NCBI RefSeq assembly: GCF_003853705.1
Contig: NZ_QTQI01000030.1
Coordinates: 1 to 64,000 of the forward strand
Direction: 5' to 3'
Length of the DNA stretch: 64,000 nt
Source of the DNA: Burkholderia sp. Bp8992
GTDB taxonomy: Bacteria > Pseudomonadota > Gammaproteobacteria > Burkholderiales > Burkholderiaceae
Both the position numbers and the translations under genes were made by a program. Shown piece after piece: positions 1-10,395 of the stretch. Positions within the stretch are counted from its first letter, which is position 1, and every line of letters begins with the position of its first letter. The notes under the pieces were generated by a model. That model saw only the letters and a list, made by a program, of their open reading frames with translations. It was not told the origin of the DNA and did no database searches.

Positions 1-123
1 ACCAGTGTCGTCGAGGGCATCAACAACACCATCAAGGTCATCAAGCGTCGGGCTTACGGGTACCGCGACGAGGAATATTTCTTCCTCAAAATCCGTGCCG
101 CGTTCCCCGGTAATCCGCGATGA
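1..123 (+). mobile_element. ISL3-type transposase, C-terminal 40 residues (cut by window edge)
   Basis: Reading from base 1 in frame 1 gives 40 codons ending in TGA at 121-123. The peptide contains VEGINNTIKVIKRRAYGYRD followed by an FFLKIRAAFPGNPR ending. This is the characteristic C-terminus of DDE transposases of the ISL3 group (IS204/IS1001/IS1096/IS1165), which includes the catalytic Glu of the DDE triad in the VEG motif. The rest of the gene lies to the left of the window, so it cannot be said whether the element is intact. No terminal inverted repeat can be assigned with confidence between the stop codon and the tamB 3' end only 44 bases away. Confidence 0.85.
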
Positions 124-130
124 ACCGAAA

Positions 131-168
131 AAAAGCCCCGAAGGCCGCTTGGCGTTCGGGGCTTTTTT
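131..168. terminator. Bidirectional terminator between transposase and tamB
   Basis: Bases 131-142 (A4 then GCCCCGAA) pair perfectly with 157-168, with A-rich and T-rich flanks on both sides, so it can stop transcription from either direction. It lies at the tamB stop codon, and its T tract overlaps that codon. Confidence 0.8.
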
Positions 169-3100
169 CATGGCTGCTCGGTACGCCGCGTGCGCGCGGC
201 GTCACTGCCGAACCAGCGATCGAAACGCCGCGTGTAGTTCAGGTCGACGCCCTGGAACGTGCCGCCGTACGCGGACACCGACCAGAAGCGCGTCAGGTTG
301 ATCGTCGCCTTGAACGCGTTGGCGGCCGACTGCAGCCCCTGCTCGAAGCCGAGCACGAACCGCTCGTTGATCGCCTTCGACACCAGCACGACCTGCGGAT
401 CGGTCAGGCCGACTTCGCTGCGGCCGACCGACACCTCGTCGAGACCGAAGGTCTGCGCGACGCGCTTGCCGGTCACGCTGCCGAGCAGCCCGAGCGCCGC
501 CGTCATCGCGCCCTGCTGGCCGACGTTGTTGCCCTGGTCAGTGCCGTGCCCGAACAGCAGCCACGACAGCTTTTCGTTGTCCGTGACGTTCGGCTCCGAT
601 ACGAGCTTGACCGTCGGCGACTGGATCATGCCCGTCACCTGCACGCCGGCCTCGACCTCCTGATTGCGCCGCATCGCGAGGATGTTGACGCCCGGGTTCG
701 ACACCGGGCCGTTGAACGTGAAGAAGCCGTTCTCGATCGCGAGCTTGCGGCCGAACGCCGTGTACGTCGACCCTTCCGTCACGCGCACGTTGCCGACCGC
801 GCGCAGCGGCACGCCCGGCGCGCTCATCACGGTGATCGTGCCGCGCAGCCCGAGATCCGCGCCGTGCCCCTTGAAGCGGAAGTTGTTGCCGAGGCCGATG
901 TCGATGTTCGCGCGCGGCGCGAGCGACGGCGCCGGCTTGTCCTCGACCGGCTTCGGCTTCGCGACCGCGGTGCCCGTCGGCGTCTCGCCGCGCACCGTGC
1001 CGTCCGGTTGCACGATCACGACGTCGTCCGACAGGTGCGGCGCCGATTCCTCGGGCAGGTCGAACAGCGCGCGGTCGACCACGAACTTGCCGTCGATCGA
1101 CAGCGCGCCGCGCGGCCCGTCGTTCGCGACGGTCGCCTTGCCCGACAGCGACAGCTTGCGATCCGGCGCCGCGAACAGTTCGAGCTTGTCCGCGACGATG
1201 CTCGCGGTCAGGTCGGGCGCCTCGCCGTCGAGCCGCACGCGGCCGAGCGCGCGCAGCGTGCCGTCGCCGCCGTGGAACTCGACCTGCTGGAATTCGACGA
1301 GGTTGTCCGACAGCTTCACGCGCACGATGCCGTCCTTCAGCTGCACGCCCTGGTCGATGAGCGTCGCGGACAGATCGTCGCCCGTCAGCATCCCCGACAG
1401 ATTCGGCTTCACCGGCGTGCCGGCGACCGTCAGCTTCAGCGCCGCACGGCCGCCCAGCAGATAGCTCGGCCCGAACAGGTTGCCGGTCGTCTTCAATGCG
1501 GGGATGTCGGCGTCGATGCGGCCCGACAGCGGACCATCGTCGACGACGCCGAACACGCCGTCGTGCAGCGCGAACGGCACCGCGACGTTCGCGTCGAGCG
1601 TGCCGATCCGGCTCGCCTTCGCGAGCGCCGTCACGTTGAGCCGGTTGCCGGGCGTGAAGCTCGCGCGCGCGGACAGGTCGGTCAGCCCGAACGACGCGAT
1701 GCCGCGCCCGCTCTCGATCGTCACGTCGCCGCCGCGGCGCTTCACCTGCACGTAGCCCGTCGCATTCGCGCCGAGCGAGAAGTCCCAGTCGGCGTCGAGC
1801 ACGACGTCGGTACGCACCGGCGGCCGCTGGCCCGTCAGTTCCTGGCGCACCTCGAGGAAACGCGCGACCGACGCGCCGCTCACCGAACCGGCCGAGCGCA
1901 TCTGGCCGTGATCGAATACGAACGACTTCAGGTCGATCGCCGCGCCTTCGAGCGTGAGCCGCGTCGCGCCGAGCGTCACGCGGCCGGTGCCGGCCGACAC
2001 CGTCAGCGGCGCCTGCAGCGCGACAGCCGGCGTGCCGCGATTGGCCAGACGCGTGACGGTGCCGTCCCAGCGCATCCCGTCGCGGTTCTCGACCACGCCG
2101 CCGTTCGCCGCGAGCGTCAGGTCGATCACGCGGCCGCCGGCCATCCCGAGCGCCGAAGCGTCGAGCGTGTGCTTCGCGCGCGTGCCGTCGAGGTTCGCGC
2201 GCAACGACTTCAGCTTGAACGAGCCGAGCGCGATGTCGGCCGCGTCGGCCGTGAACACGAGCGCGCCGTGGGCGCCGTCGCGGATGTCCGCGCGGCCTTG
2301 TGCGGTGCCGATCCGGTTCGAGCCGACGACGACGTGCTCGGCCTTGTAGGTGGCCGTCACGTTCGGATGCGCGAAGCTGCCCGTCAAATCGCCCTGCGCC
2401 TGCACGAGCCCTTCGACGCCGAAGCCGAGCCGGTCGAGCTGCGGTGCGTCGACGACGAAGCGCAGCCGGTCGCCGGGCGCGCCGAAGCTGCCACGCAGGT
2501 CGACGTGGTTGCCCGCGATCGACAGCGTCGCGTTGCTCGGCAGGATGCGCGAACCGGCGAGCTGCACGACGCCTGCACCCCTCAGCGGCACACCGTCGTA
2601 CAGGCTGTCGCCGAGCTTGAAGGTCGCCTTCGTCGAGACCTGCGGCGTGAACGCGCCCGACGCCGTCAGCGTGCCCGACACGCGCGTCTCGCCGCGCTTG
2701 GCCGGCGCCTTGGCGGCCTTCGCGGGTGTCTTGCCGCCGGCCGCCTTCGGCGCGCTCATCGCGGCGAGCAGCAGCGGATCGAACGCCGTCAGCGTCGCCT
2801 TCGCGTCGTAGCTCGAATGCGCGTCGCGGCGGAACACGCCCGTCAAATCGATGCGGCCCTTGCCCGCCGTCACGCGCGTATCGGTCAGCACGGTCTGCTG
2901 CGGCGTCAGCGCGACCTTGGCGCGCGCGCCGAGTGCGAGCTTCGGATCGTTGAGGTTGAAATCGACGGTCGTCACGTCGCCCGCGAGCGTCACGCCGAGC
3001 GGCCCGCCGAGGCGCATCGGCCGCAGCTCGGCGACGAACGCGTTCAGGTCGAGGTTCGCGACCTTCAGGTCGAAGCGGCCCTTGCCGCCCGTGAGCGTGC

Positions 3101-4241
3101 CGCCGCCCGTCACGCTGCCGTCGCGGATCAGTTTCAGCGCGAGATCGTCGATCCGCTGCGCGTGCGCGTCGAGATGCACGGTCGCATGCGCGTCGATCAC
3201 CGGCAGCAGATGGTCGCCGAGCGTGCCCGGTTTCGCGTTGACGATCGACACGGGGCCCGTCACCGCGAACCCCTTCGCGGGCGCCGAGCCGGCCGGCGCG
3301 CTCACCGGCGCGAGTTCCGCGCGCACCGCGAGATCGGCCGCCGGTGCGCCGGGCGAAAGCGCCTGCGGGTTCACGTGGTCGAACGCGAGCGACGCGCGCG
3401 TGAGCGGCACCGCGCCGAACGGCGCGGCCTCGACGTGCGCGCGCCCGTTCAGCTTCATCCCGCTCGCGTCGACGTCGGCGACGAGCGCCTCGAGCGAACC
3501 CGACACACGGGCCCGCGCGTCGACCGGCTCGTCCGACAGCTTGCCCGCGTAGGTGGCTTCGCCCGTCAGCGCGAACGGCTTCACGCCGTCGAGCTTCGCG
3601 CGCGCGGTCAGCGCGCCGTACGGCGTATCGACGCCGTCGAGCACGAGTTCATGGTGGCGGCCGTCGCTGCGGCCGTTCAGCGCGAGACGGTCGAGCTGCG
3701 TCGTCGACGTGCCTTCGTGAATGGCGAGACGATCGACGCGCAGGTCGTCGATCCGTACCTGCAGCGGCAGGCTCAGGTCCTGCGGCGTGGTGCTCGGCGT
3801 CGACGGCCCCGGCGCGATCCGCACGTCGATCGTGCCGGCGCGCAGATAGGCGATCGACAGCCGCCACGGCGCACGCGTCAATGCCCAGCGGCCGTCGAGC
3901 CGGTCGATGCGAACCTCGGTGCCCGAACCGTCGGGGCTCGTCCACGCGAAGCCGCGCAGCCGCACGCCGGTCGCGAGCGAGCCGCCTTCGAGCGTGCCCG
4001 CGAGTCGCGTGCCGAGCACGCGACCGGCCAGTTGCCACGCGAGCCGCGTGCCGCGCTCGGTCGTCACCGCGCCCGCCACGAGCGCGGCCGCCAGCACGAC
4101 GAGCAGCACGACCGTCGCGAGCGTCCATGCGACGACGCGCACCGCCCGGCCGCGGCGCGGCGCGCGCGGCGGCGTGTCGGGCGCGCCGTCGGGCGAGTCC
4201 GGATCGTGAGGCGGCGGCGTGTCGTTCGGGTCCTTCGTCAT
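168..4241 (-). CDS. tamB: Translocation and assembly module subunit TamB
   Basis: 1357 residues, close to the usual length of TamB (about 1260 in E. coli). A proline-rich cytoplasmic tail is followed by one membrane segment at about residues 34-58. Then comes a very long region of repeating beta-strand character and the conserved C-terminal TamB (DUF490) domain (motifs such as NPGVNILAMR and SWLLFGHGTD), ending in an aromatic-rich barrel-contact segment. TamB spans the periplasm as a hydrophobic groove and works with TamA in outer-membrane protein insertion; AsmA-like proteins are also implicated in phospholipid transport. The start lies 28 bases after the tamA stop, so the two are surely one transcript. 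ATG at 4241-4239. Confidence 0.95.
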   Translation of the reverse strand: MTKDPNDTPPPHDPDSPDGAPDTPPRAPRRGRAVRVVAWTLATVVLLVVLAAALVAGAVTTERGTRLAWQLAGRVLGTRLAGTLEGGSLATGVRLRGFAWTSPDGSGTEVRIDRLDGRWALTRAPWRLSIAYLRAGTIDVRIAPGPSTPSTTPQDLSLPLQVRIDDLRVDRLAIHEGTSTTQLDRLALNGRSDGRHHELVLDGVDTPYGALTARAKLDGVKPFALTGEATYAGKLSDEPVDARARVSGSLEALVADVDASGMKLNGRAHVEAAPFGAVPLTRASLAFDHVNPQALSPGAPAADLAVRAELAPVSAPAGSAPAKGFAVTGPVSIVNAKPGTLGDHLLPVIDAHATVHLDAHAQRIDDLALKLIRDGSVTGGGTLTGGKGRFDLKVANLDLNAFVAELRPMRLGGPLGVTLAGDVTTVDFNLNDPKLALGARAKVALTPQQTVLTDTRVTAGKGRIDLTGVFRRDAHSSYDAKATLTAFDPLLLAAMSAPKAAGGKTPAKAAKAPAKRGETRVSGTLTASGAFTPQVSTKATFKLGDSLYDGVPLRGAGVVQLAGSRILPSNATLSIAGNHVDLRGSFGAPGDRLRFVVDAPQLDRLGFGVEGLVQAQGDLTGSFAHPNVTATYKAEHVVVGSNRIGTAQGRADIRDGAHGALVFTADAADIALGSFKLKSLRANLDGTRAKHTLDASALGMAGGRVIDLTLAANGGVVENRDGMRWDGTVTRLANRGTPAVALQAPLTVSAGTGRVTLGATRLTLEGAAIDLKSFVFDHGQMRSAGSVSGASVARFLEVRQELTGQRPPVRTDVVLDADWDFSLGANATGYVQVKRRGGDVTIESGRGIASFGLTDLSARASFTPGNRLNVTALAKASRIGTLDANVAVPFALHDGVFGVVDDGPLSGRIDADIPALKTTGNLFGPSYLLGGRAALKLTVAGTPVKPNLSGMLTGDDLSATLIDQGVQLKDGIVRVKLSDNLVEFQQVEFHGGDGTLRALGRVRLDGEAPDLTASIVADKLELFAAPDRKLSLSGKATVANDGPRGALSIDGKFVVDRALFDLPEESAPHLSDDVVIVQPDGTVRGETPTGTAVAKPKPVEDKPAPSLAPRANIDIGLGNNFRFKGHGADLGLRGTITVMSAPGVPLRAVGNVRVTEGSTYTAFGRKLAIENGFFTFNGPVSNPGVNILAMRRNQEVEAGVQVTGMIQSPTVKLVSEPNVTDNEKLSWLLFGHGTDQGNNVGQQGAMTAALGLLGSVTGKRVAQTFGLDEVSVGRSEVGLTDPQVVLVSKAINERFVLGFEQGLQSAANAFKATINLTRFWSVSAYGGTFQGVDLNYTRRFDRWFGSDAARTRRTEQP

Positions 4242-4269
4242 GCGGTTCGTCGTCGATGAAGCGGTACGG

Positions 4270-6084
4270 TCAGAAAGCGATGCCGAGCGTCAGGTACGGG
4301 CGCACGCTATGGTTGCGCAACCCGTACGCGACGTCGACGTTGATCGGGCCGACGGGGCTGCGCCAGCGCGCGCCGACGCCGACACCCGGGTAGAACACCT
4401 TCTCGCCCCACGCATCGGTCGCGGTGCCGATGTCGAAGAACGTCGCGGCGCCCCAGTCGCGGTTGAACCAGTGCTGGTATTCAGCGGTGCCCGTCACCAG
4501 GTACTTGGTCGGCAGCACGGAACCGTCGACGCTGTTGCCGATGCTCTGGTAGCCGTAGCCGCGCACCGAGTTCGAGCCGCCCGCGCGGAACAGCAGCGAT
4601 GCCGGCACGCCGGTCGAGCTGCCGCCCGTGAACACGCCGCCGAGCTCCGCACGGAACACGAACAGGTCGCGCTTGCCGACCGGCAGGTACTGCTGGCCGC
4701 GCGCGTAGCCGCGGATGAAGGTCTGGTCGGTCAGCACGCCCTTGACCGCGAAGCCGGCCTCCGCGTGGATCAGGTTGCCCGAACGCGGAAACAGCGGATC
4801 GTCGACGTTGCGGCGCGTCCATGCCCATTGCGGCACCAGCGCGCGGCTCGTGGTCGGCCCCGCGCCGTTCTGGTCGAGCCGGTCCTGGTAGAACATCAGC
4901 GAATACGAATAGTCGATGAACTGGCCGGTGCGCGTGCGCTGCGCGCCGACCCGCGCGCTGTAGATGCGCGTGTCCGACACGTTGGTGTTCGTGTACGACG
5001 CAAGCACGCTGTTGGTCCAGCCCTTCTCGCCCGGCGGCATCGACAGCTGGACCTGCCCGTACTGCTGGATCTGGTCGAGCCGGCCCGACACCGTCAGCGG
5101 CCACGCGGCGCCGAACGTGTCGAGATACGTGTAGGAGCCCTGCACGTGCGGGCCCGTATCGGTCGCGAAGCCGACGCCGCCGCGGATGTTGTTGTACGGG
5201 AACTCGCTGACCTTCACGTGCACGGGCGTGCGCTCGGGCTTCGCCGTATCGTCGCCGACGTCGATCGCGACGCTCGCGTAGTAAGGCGTGTTCTGCAACT
5301 GCCGCTGCAGTTCGGTGATCCGCTGCACGTCGTAGATCTCGCCTTCCGACAGCGGATTGACGTTCGTGACGATCTTCTCCGGATAGCGGCGCACGCCGTC
5401 GACGTCGACCTTGCCGATCGTGAACGTCGGGCCGCTGTCGAACGTGACGGCGAGCGTCGCGCGCTGCGTGCGCGGATCGATGCGCGCCTCGGACGACGCG
5501 ATCTTCGCGCCGAGATAGCGGCGCGCCTGCAGTTGCCGGAGCGCCGCGCCCTTCGCGCCGTCCCAGTCGGACTGCGTGAACGGGTCGCCGGGCTTCAGCG
5601 AGAACGCGAAACGCGTCGCGGCCTCCTGCTTCGGATCCTCGGTCTCGACGGGCCCCTTGAACGTCAGGTCGACCGTCGACACGACGGTCTGCTTGCCGGG
5701 ATCGACCGCGATGCGCACGTCGCGCTTGCCGTCGCGCGTGCGCACGTCGGTACGCACGACCGGCGAGAAATAGCCGGCCGTCGCGGTCAGGTCGCGCACC
5801 TGCTGCGGGGTGGCCGTGACGAGGAAGTCGAACTGGTCGTCGCTGATGTCGTCGCGCTTCGCGAAGCGCGCGATGTCGAGATGCGTCTTGAGGAGCTTGC
5901 GGATCGAGCGCGGCGCGTCGATATCGACGTCGTACTTCGCGTGCGCCGGCAGCGCGAAGCACGCGGCGAGGCACCCGGCGAGGGTCGCCCGTGCGATGCC
6001 GGCCGCGGCGCCGGCGCGACTGCGTGCCGCGCGCGGGCCCGCGTCCTGCGCAGTAGGTGCTTGCTGGTTCGACTGCCCCGCCAA
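4270..6084 (-). CDS. tamA: Outer membrane assembly barrel protein TamA
   Basis: 604 residues with an N-terminal hydrophobic stretch and a likely signal peptidase I site after AHA at about residue 49. About 28 residues precede the hydrophobic core, so the annotated start may be a little long, but no later Met fits. POTRA domains follow (about 55-250), then a 16-strand Omp85 barrel with the VRGY motif (FRAGGSNSVRGYGYQ), ending in the barrel signature TLGIAF with terminal Phe. TamA is the outer-membrane partner of TamB, encoded just downstream. It belongs to the BamA superfamily and helps insert autotransporters and other complex outer-membrane proteins. Confidence 0.95.
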   Translation of the reverse strand: MAGQSNQQAPTAQDAGPRAARSRAGAAAGIARATLAGCLAACFALPAHAKYDVDIDAPRSIRKLLKTHLDIARFAKRDDISDDQFDFLVTATPQQVRDLTATAGYFSPVVRTDVRTRDGKRDVRIAVDPGKQTVVSTVDLTFKGPVETEDPKQEAATRFAFSLKPGDPFTQSDWDGAKGAALRQLQARRYLGAKIASSEARIDPRTQRATLAVTFDSGPTFTIGKVDVDGVRRYPEKIVTNVNPLSEGEIYDVQRITELQRQLQNTPYYASVAIDVGDDTAKPERTPVHVKVSEFPYNNIRGGVGFATDTGPHVQGSYTYLDTFGAAWPLTVSGRLDQIQQYGQVQLSMPPGEKGWTNSVLASYTNTNVSDTRIYSARVGAQRTRTGQFIDYSYSLMFYQDRLDQNGAGPTTSRALVPQWAWTRRNVDDPLFPRSGNLIHAEAGFAVKGVLTDQTFIRGYARGQQYLPVGKRDLFVFRAELGGVFTGGSSTGVPASLLFRAGGSNSVRGYGYQSIGNSVDGSVLPTKYLVTGTAEYQHWFNRDWGAATFFDIGTATDAWGEKVFYPGVGVGARWRSPVGPINVDVAYGLRNHSVRPYLTLGIAF

Positions 6085-6332
6085 ATATGACCTCGCCGTG
6101 CTGGATTGTTACGGTTTCGTGGAAAACCCTGTATTTGACCACAGGGTGCGGGCGCCAAAGCCAAACGATTGTGAAAGAGTGCGAAGCCCCGCCGCGACCG
6201 CCGCACGCGGCATGCGGACGCCGACCCGCGGATTCGACGCGCGATTGGCGCCGGCTGTTCCCCGCGATGCGGTAAAATCCCGCCATCGCGAATCCGGCGC
6301 ATCGTGCGCCGCCCGAAACGGAAGATCCAGCC

Positions 6333-6521
6333 ATGCCGTACCAGTCCGACGTCACGCAGTTCCTGAACCAGCTCAAGCAGCAGAAGCCGACGCTCGAGGA
6401 AGAGCAGCGCAAGGGCCGTTCCCTGCTGTGGGACAAGCAGCCGATCGATCTCGAAGAGCGCGCCGAGCAGCAGGAATCGCGCGTGAAGCAAACGTCGTAC
6501 GTCTACTACCAGAACTTCTGA
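6333..6521 (+). CDS. DUF3460 family small protein
   Basis: 62 residues, highly charged, with no signal peptide or membrane segment. The N-terminal half is amphipathic helix (TQFLNQLKQQKPTLEEEQRK) and the C-terminus is aromatic (SYVYYQNF). This matches the DUF3460 family of Burkholderiales, whose role is unknown. The stop at 6519-6521 lies four bases before the scpA start, so the two are translationally close and probably co-transcribed. A TAAAAT at 6273-6278 is a candidate -10 element, but no good -35 is visible. Confidence 0.85.
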   Translation: MPYQSDVTQFLNQLKQQKPTLEEEQRKGRSLLWDKQPIDLEERAEQQESRVKQTSYVYYQNF

Positions 6522-6525
6522 CGAC

Positions 6526-7398
6526 GTGAGCGCCGCCGACGAGGCCAGCGCCGCCCGGCAGGACGACGCGATCGCCGCGCCCGCGGGCGCCGATTCGACG
6601 CCCGACACGGTCGACGGTGTCGCGGCGTTCGCTCGCCTGTACGGCGAGCCGCTCTTCAAGCTGCCGCAGGATCTGTACATCCCGCCCGATGCGCTCGAGA
6701 TCTTCCTCGAGACGTTCGAAGGCCCGCTCGACCTGCTGCTGTACCTGATCCGCAAGCAGAACTTCAACGTGCTCGACATCCCGATGGCGCAGGTCACCGC
6801 GCAATATCTGGGCTACGTCGACCAGATCCGCACGTCGAACCTCGAGCTGGCGGCCGAATACCTGCTGATGGCCGCGATGCTGATCGAGATCAAGTCGCGG
6901 ATGCTGCTGCCGGTCAAGAAGGCCGACACCGGCGAGGAAGCGGAAGATCCCCGTGCCGAACTCGTGCGCCGCCTGCTCGAATACGAGCAGATGAAGCTCG
7001 CCGCGCAGCGGCTCGACCAGCTGCCGCAGCTCGGCCGCGACTTCCTGCGCGCCGAGGTCTACATCGAGCAGAGCATCACGCCGCGCTTTCCCGACGTGAA
7101 CTCGGACGACCTGCGCGCCGCGTGGGCCGACGTGCTCAAGCGTGCGAAGCTCGTCCAGCACCACAAGATCTCCCGCGAGGAGCTGTCGGTGCGCGAACAC
7201 ATGAGCCTGATCCTGCGCCGGCTGCAAAACGCGCGCTTCATGGAGTTCGCCGACCTGTTCGACACGTCGCGCGGCGTGCCGGTCGTGGTCGTGAACTTCA
7301 TCGCGATGCTCGAGCTCGCGCGCGAATCGCTCGTCGAGATCACGCAGCCCGAACCGTTCGCGCCGATCTACGTGCGCCTCGCGTACCTGCCCGCGTAA
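6526..7398 (+). CDS. scpA: Segregation and condensation protein A
   Basis: 290 residues with a GTG start four bases after the DUF3460 stop. The ScpA core begins near residue 60 with FEGPLDLLLYLIRKQNFNV, followed by IPMAQVTAQYL and AAEYLLMAAMLIEIKSRMLLP, all family hallmarks. The first ~55 residues are a low-complexity Ala/Asp extension typical of Burkholderia versions. ScpA is the kleisin that bridges SMC heads and recruits ScpB for chromosome condensation and segregation. scpB is not adjacent, unlike in Firmicutes. Confidence 0.95.
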   Translation: MSAADEASAARQDDAIAAPAGADSTPDTVDGVAAFARLYGEPLFKLPQDLYIPPDALEIFLETFEGPLDLLLYLIRKQNFNVLDIPMAQVTAQYLGYVDQIRTSNLELAAEYLLMAAMLIEIKSRMLLPVKKADTGEEAEDPRAELVRRLLEYEQMKLAAQRLDQLPQLGRDFLRAEVYIEQSITPRFPDVNSDDLRAAWADVLKRAKLVQHHKISREELSVREHMSLILRRLQNARFMEFADLFDTSRGVPVVVVNFIAMLELARESLVEITQPEPFAPIYVRLAYLPA

Positions 7399-8502
<1,104 letters not shown>

Positions 8503-8546
8503 CGGGCGGCCCGCCCGCGCCTCTCACGACGCATCACGGAGACACC

Positions 8547-8933
8547 ATGCAGCGCCACATGCTCAAATCGAAGATCCACCGTGCGGCGGTCACGCACTGC
8601 GAACTGCACTACGAAGGTTCGTGCGCGATCGACGAAGACCTGCTCGAAGCGGCCGGCCTCATCGAAAACGAACGGATCGACATCTGGAACATCAACAACG
8701 GCGAGCGCTTCTCGACGTACGCGATCAAGGGCGAGCGCGGCAGCGGGATGATCTCGCTGAACGGCTCGGCCGCGCGCCGCGCGCAGCTCGGCGACCTCGT
8801 GATCATCGCGGCGTTCGCAATGGTCGACGAAGCCGAACTGCAGGCCGGCTGGAAGCCGAAGCTCGTGTTCATCGACGACGGCAACAAGATCAAGGGCCAC
8901 CGCGATCACGTACCGACGCAGAACTGGACCTGA
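8547..8933 (+). CDS. panD: Aspartate 1-decarboxylase
   Basis: 128 residues, the usual length for this pyruvoyl enzyme. It makes beta-alanine from L-aspartate. The proenzyme self-cleavage site Gly24-Ser25 is present in [12 protein letters not shown]; Ser25 becomes the pyruvoyl group. Substrate-site residues in [12 protein letters not shown] are also seen. The ATG at 8547 follows a CGGAGA ribosome site at 8537-8542. It lies 44 bases after panC, in one operon, and ends at a strong terminator. Confidence 0.96.
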   Translation: MQRHMLKSKIHRAAVTHCELHYEGSCAIDEDLLEAAGLIENERIDIWNINNGERFSTYAIKGERGSGMISLNGSAARRAQLGDLVIIAAFAMVDEAELQAGWKPKLVFIDDGNKIKGHRDHVPTQNWT

Positions 8934-8954
8934 TCCGACAGTTGCCTACGGACA

Positions 8955-8991
8955 AAGGGCCGGATCCCGTGCTGCACAGGATCCGGCCCTT
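8955..8991. terminator. Bidirectional terminator between panD and the ParA gene
   Basis: AAGGGCCGGATCC (8955-8967) pairs perfectly with 8979-8991 around an 11-base loop. It separates convergent genes and can serve both. Confidence 0.85.
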
Positions 8992-9027
8992 CTCGTTTCG
9001 TCACGCGCACGCGCGGCGGCCGCGCGC

Positions 9028-9696
9028 TCAGGACGACCTGGCGACCTTCTCGGCCTTTTCCGCCTTCGGCGCACGGCGCTCGGCCCATTCGACGATCGGC
9101 CGCCACTGTTCGAGATCCTTCTCGACGCGGCTCTTCGCGACGTCCCACAGCGTCAGGCCATGCGCGGCGATCTGCACGTAGTTCTGCGTGTCGCGCACGT
9201 AGCCGAGCACCGGCAGGCCGAGCCCCTCGACGAACCGGTGCAGCTGGTCGGACGAGCGCGTGCGCGCGTCGACGCGCATCCCGACGATCCCGACCTCGAC
9301 GCTGCCCTTGCGCACGGCCTTCTCGCCGGCCAGGCGCTCCAGAAACTGCTGGGTCGCGAGGATATCGAACATCGACGGCTGGAGCGGCACGATCACCTTG
9401 TCGGCCAATTGCAGCGCGACGTTGAGCCGCGTGCCGTGCAAGCCGGCCGGCGTATCGATCACCGCGTATTCGAGGCCGCGCGGCGGCTTCGACGGCGCGT
9501 CCGGGTCGAGATCCCACGCCTCGATCGGCGGCAGCCCTGCCGGCCGCAGGTCGAGCCACGCATGCGCGGACTGCTGCCGGTCCAGGTCGGCGAGCGCGAC
9601 CCATGCGCCCTGCGCCGCGAAATAGCCGGCAAGATTGGTGGACAGCGTGCTCTTCCCCACGCCGCCCTTCGGATTCGCCACCACGATCACCGTCAT
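9028..9696 (-). CDS. Orphan ParA/MinD-family ATPase
   Basis: 222 residues. It opens directly with the deviant Walker A motif (ANPKGGVGKST, residues 7-17), then LADLDRQQSA and the IDTPAG switch II motif. These are hallmarks of the ParA/MipZ/MinD class of membrane- or DNA-patterning ATPases. The start at 9696 is chosen over an upstream in-frame codon because the P-loop must lie at the N-terminus and a G-rich ribosome site precedes it. No parB or parS-like sequence is nearby, so it is not a chromosome partition pair. It may position another cargo. The C-terminus is Lys/Glu/Ala rich. Confidence 0.85.
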   Translation of the reverse strand: MTVIVVANPKGGVGKSTLSTNLAGYFAAQGAWVALADLDRQQSAHAWLDLRPAGLPPIEAWDLDPDAPSKPPRGLEYAVIDTPAGLHGTRLNVALQLADKVIVPLQPSMFDILATQQFLERLAGEKAVRKGSVEVGIVGMRVDARTRSSDQLHRFVEGLGLPVLGYVRDTQNYVQIAAHGLTLWDVAKSRVEKDLEQWRPIVEWAERRAPKAEKAEKVARSS

Positions 9697-9833
9697 GAAT
9701 TCCCCCGAAAAAGCCGCGCAGCGCCGGCCGCATGGCCGGCGCCGCTCGATTGCGGATACAGGGAGCGATGATATCGGCAAACGGGGTGTCACCGGAACGG
9801 GTTGCGCCGATCCGCCCGCCGCTTTCGTCCGTC

Positions 9834-10247
9834 TTACACGCGCTGGACCGCGGCCGCCCGCGCGCCGATCGCGAATGCACCGCCGCCCAGCAGCGCCTGC
9901 ACGGCGAGCGTGACGGCCCAGAACGCCGGATATTCCCAGCCGCCGTTCGGCGACGCGAAGCTCCAGCCATGCGGCAGATGCGCGGCGGTCGCGCCGAGCA
10001 TGAACGGCAGCAGCACGAGCGCGGCGACGCGCACGCGGAAGCCCGCGAGCAGCGCGAGACCGCCCGCCAGTTCGACGAACGTCGTCAGGTACGCGAGCCA
10101 GCCCGGCAGGCCGATCGACACGAAAAATTGCGCGGTGCCGGGCAGCGTGAAGACAAACACCTTCTGCGCAACGTGCGCGAGGTACAGCACGCCGAGCGCG
10201 ACACGCAGCAGCGTCGCGGCGAAATCATTCAGGCGATTGGCGTTCAT
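9834..10247 (-). CDS. DoxX family membrane protein
   Basis: 137 residues with about four hydrophobic segments (LLRVALGVLYLAHVAQKVF, YLTTFVELAGGLALLAGF, AALVLLPFMLGATAAH, AFWAVTLAVQALLGGGAF), matching DoxX-like inner-membrane proteins. An in-frame start 12 codons upstream exists, but MNANRLNDF at 10247 is preceded by GAAGGAA and is preferred. DoxX proteins have been linked to redox or quinone-associated functions; the substrate here cannot be read from sequence. Confidence 0.8.
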   Translation of the reverse strand: MNANRLNDFAATLLRVALGVLYLAHVAQKVFVFTLPGTAQFFVSIGLPGWLAYLTTFVELAGGLALLAGFRVRVAALVLLPFMLGATAAHLPHGWSFASPNGGWEYPAFWAVTLAVQALLGGGAFAIGARAAAVQRV

Positions 10248-10363
10248 GGCGGATTCCTTCGTGAGTGGATGAGAATGGCTCACACTCTATTCAAATCGAT
10301 TTCGCCGATAAACACGCCAATCCGCTTTAACTGATTCCCACAAGGAATGAATAGAATCAAAAA

Positions 10364-10387
10364 AAGGGCATGACCGATCATGCCCTT
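10364..10387 (-). terminator. Terminator after the 45-residue exported peptide gene
   Basis: AAGGGCATGA (10364-10373) pairs perfectly with 10378-10387 over a 4-base loop. On the minus strand it is followed by eight or more T residues, a textbook intrinsic terminator just past the stop of the small gene at 10396. Confidence 0.88.
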
Positions 10388-10395
10388 GCGATACG

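Noticed and set aside
120..4259. 1379-codon open frame antisense to tamB
   Set aside because: Arg/His/Ala-rich without domain structure. In high-GC DNA with strong third-position bias, a long antisense frame is expected. The tamB frame has clear family homology.
4219..6436. Long frames on the plus strand and in another minus frame across tamA
   Set aside because: Same composition artefact (runs of Arg, Ala, His). The tamA reading frame explains the region.
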